A stretch of DNA of 64,000 bases from Pelagicoccus sp. SDUM812002. GTDB lineage: Bacteria > Verrucomicrobiota > Verrucomicrobiia > Opitutales > Opitutaceae. Positions 62,663 to 64,000 of this stretch are shown piece by piece. The notes below the pieces were generated by a model. That model did no database searches. It saw nothing but the letters and a program-made list of their open reading frames with translations, and was not told the DNA's origin. Position 1 is the stretch's first letter. Every line of letters starts with the position of its first letter. The stretch covers positions 1 through 64,000 of the forward strand of contig NZ_JARXHX010000023.1 in NCBI RefSeq assembly GCF_031127835.1, in the 5' to 3' direction. Both the position numbers and the translations under genes were made by a program.

Positions 62663-64000
62663 GTGCCTTTTGAGATTGTCGAAAACCTTCTCAAATGCTC
62701 GTATTTTGGAATGAAGATATTTTTCGACACGATGGTCTACCTTCACTACCTGGGCCTAGATCAAATCGATTTCGAAGATGTTTTCGGTCCCGGCCCCCAT
62801 TCCGTAGTAGTACCTCGAATTACTCTTCGTGAACTCGATAAACACAAAAATACCGGCAACTCGAAAAGGATAAAGACTAGAGCAAAGAAGGTGCTTCGCA
62901 GAGTTGAAGATTGGCTCGAGTCTGGAAACGTGAGTGCGGTCTTGCCTATCGAGTTTTTCGCGAAATCTCCGAGTATCGACTTCGAAAAATTTGGTCTAAA
63001 CCCAAGCTGGAATGACGATGTATTGATCGCTTCGATACTACAGTATAAGATCGATAACCCGAGCGTAGAAAATGTTGTCTTAGTGACACTTGACTCAGGA
63101 GCTCATATGACTGCCAAATATCTAGGCGTTCGGGTGTTTGATTTATCCGACGAACTCCTTTTGCCTGTCGATGAGGATCCAATAGAGCAGGAAAATATAA
63201 AGCTCAGGAAAAGGATATCGGCTTTGGAGGATATGAGGCCTAAAATAAAGGTTTCTTTCCCCGGAGGAAAGCAGCATTGCAAGGTCAATATTTTCCAGAA
63301 ACCAGAGCTGGAAGCTGCTGAAGTCGAATCAAAGATAGCCCGGTTGAAGGAAACGTTTCCCAAGCGTGAGGCACCCAAATTGAATCTCTCAAAAGATGAA
63401 GACGACCCTGTTCTCAAGATTCAGAGTTTGATTAAAAACTCAGATCTCATGAGCATGGGATTAAACGGCAGGGAGATTGAAAGGTACAACAGTGAGGTAG
63501 AGTCCTATATCACTAATTATCGAAAATATATGAAAGGTTGCTGGGAGTTGGATGCAGCAATAGCTCGCTCATTTGATTTCGAAATAGAAATTCGCAACGA
63601 CGGTACTCAGCCTGCAGAAGATGTAGACGTGCACTTTCATTTTCCAGATGGCTTTCGTTTGGTCGATGACTCCAAACCGATGCACTACCCAGCAGAGCCC
63701 AAAGAGCCGGTTGCACCTCGCTCCGTTTCAGATTTAATGGAAGCAAATGCGCGGTCTTCCTGGATGCTTCCAGCGTTGGGAAATGTCGCACCGCCTTCCT
63801 TTGAAATGCCGACTTCGTTCAGCATAGAAAAGACCAACAGCTACGATGTGAATGATCACTTCGTAAGAATAAAGCATGGTGATTCGGTGCTGTTGCCCAG
63901 AATGCGGATTATATTTGAATCATTCGAAAAGGCATCGTCTTTCTGTTGCCAATACACGATCAGGCCCGCGAATTTGCCAGAGGCTATCACCGGTGAGCTG
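62663..64000 (+). CDS. PIN-domain protein with Ig-like module, 3' end outside window
   Basis: At least 446 residues with no stop before the window end. The GTG at 62663 follows AAGGAG (62652-62657); an ATG at 62711 is also in frame. From residue ~17 the PIN pattern is visible: KIFFDTMVYLHY, VVPRITLRELDKHK, NDDVLIASIL and VLVTLDSGAHMTAKYLG, with conserved acids. The middle has a coiled coil. From ~300 a beta-rich part (FDFEIEIRNDGTQPAEDVDV) resembles Ig-like, CARDB-type domains. PIN domains are nucleases of toxin-antitoxin and defence loci; this large non-toxin form is unusual. It lies beyond the phage-like module. Confidence 0.78.
   Translation, partial: MPFEIVENLLKCSYFGMKIFFDTMVYLHYLGLDQIDFEDVFGPGPHSVVVPRITLRELDKHKNTGNSKRIKTRAKKVLRRVEDWLESGNVSAVLPIEFFAKSPSIDFEKFGLNPSWNDDVLIASILQYKIDNPSVENVVLVTLDSGAHMTAKYLGVRVFDLSDELLLPVDEDPIEQENIKLRKRISALEDMRPKIKVSFPGGKQHCKVNIFQKPELEAAEVESKIARLKETFPKREAPKLNLSKDEDDPVLKIQSLIKNSDLMSMGLNGREIERYNSEVESYITNYRKYMKGCWELDAAIARSFDFEIEIRNDGTQPAEDVDVHFHFPDGFRLVDDSKPMHYPAEPKEPVAPRSVSDLMEANARSSWMLPALGNVAPPSFEMPTSFSIEKTNSYDVNDHFVRIKHGDSVLLPRMRIIFESFEKASSFCCQYTIRPANLPEAITGEL

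Noticed and set aside
1-64000. CRISPR arrays
   Set aside because: No regularly spaced short repeats or cas genes were seen; the only DUF/primase/nuclease genes are unrelated to Cas.

Overview
The window looks like a chromosomal segment of a Gram-negative marine-type bacterium, most likely from the PVC group (Verrucomicrobiota, Opitutae-like). That assignment is an inference from large modular secreted proteins, sparse Shine-Dalgarno sequences, outer-membrane efflux channels and relatives I recognise from Verrucomicrobiota, Planctomycetota and Bacteroidota. No rRNA, intact tRNA or core marker gene is present to confirm it.

Layout. (1) 1-16.3 kb: an exopolysaccharide cluster read almost entirely leftwards. 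It encodes a FemAB-like GNAT protein, a Wzc/GumC-type co-polymerase with a degenerate kinase domain, a split Alg14/Alg13-type glycosyltransferase pair, a hexapeptide acetyltransferase, two GT2 and two GT4 glycosyltransferases, and an O-antigen-ligase/Wzy-like membrane protein. Two large secreted proteins sharing an uncharacterised ~400-residue domain lie in and beside it. No flippase, Wza-type exporter or initiating transferase is visible. (2) 17.0-18.4 kb: an IS3-family insertion sequence. (3) 18.6-24.6 kb: a secreted Fn3/cadherin-like protein, a 1109-residue sugar kinase/nucleotidyltransferase fusion and a GalU-like protein that has lost its glycine-rich signature. (4) 24.87-28.71 kb: a small island between two identical 27-bp copies of a tRNA-Ser-like 3' end. 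It carries a TOTE-type primase-helicase and a DUF3800 protein. (5) 28.9-53.6 kb: a heavy-metal resistance island. A CnrYXH-like sigma/sensor/anti-sigma set and an HMA-AraC regulator precede a Cu(I) P-type ATPase and a CusCBA-type efflux system. Then come DUF3347, YHS and small membrane proteins, an unrecognised two-gene operon, and a leftward CzcCBA-CDF operon for divalent metals. (6) 53.75-62.4 kb: a phage- or phage-plasmid-like replication module with an SSB-like protein, two PD-(D/E)XK nucleases, an excisionase-like HTH protein, a family A DNA polymerase, an archaeo-eukaryotic-type primase and a RepA-like ATPase. It is followed by palindromic repeats, ~1.57 kb of hairpin-rich apparently non-coding DNA and a holin-like pair. 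(7) 62.66 kb to the end: a PIN-domain protein running off the window.

How it fits together. Region 1 makes and modifies a surface polysaccharide; region 3 may supply activated sugar. Regions 4-6 appear to be accessory DNA stacked at tRNA-Ser att sites. In region 5 the monovalent (CusA-type) and divalent (CzcA-type) pumps sit at opposite ends, and the only visible metal sensor is of the Co/Ni CnrX type. The best candidates for undescribed biology are the paired 43.85-46.16 kb operon, the TOTE/DUF3800 island, the kinase-pyrophosphorylase fusion, the paralogous secreted domain and the structured 60.2-61.8 kb region. All functions are read from sequence patterns without database searches.
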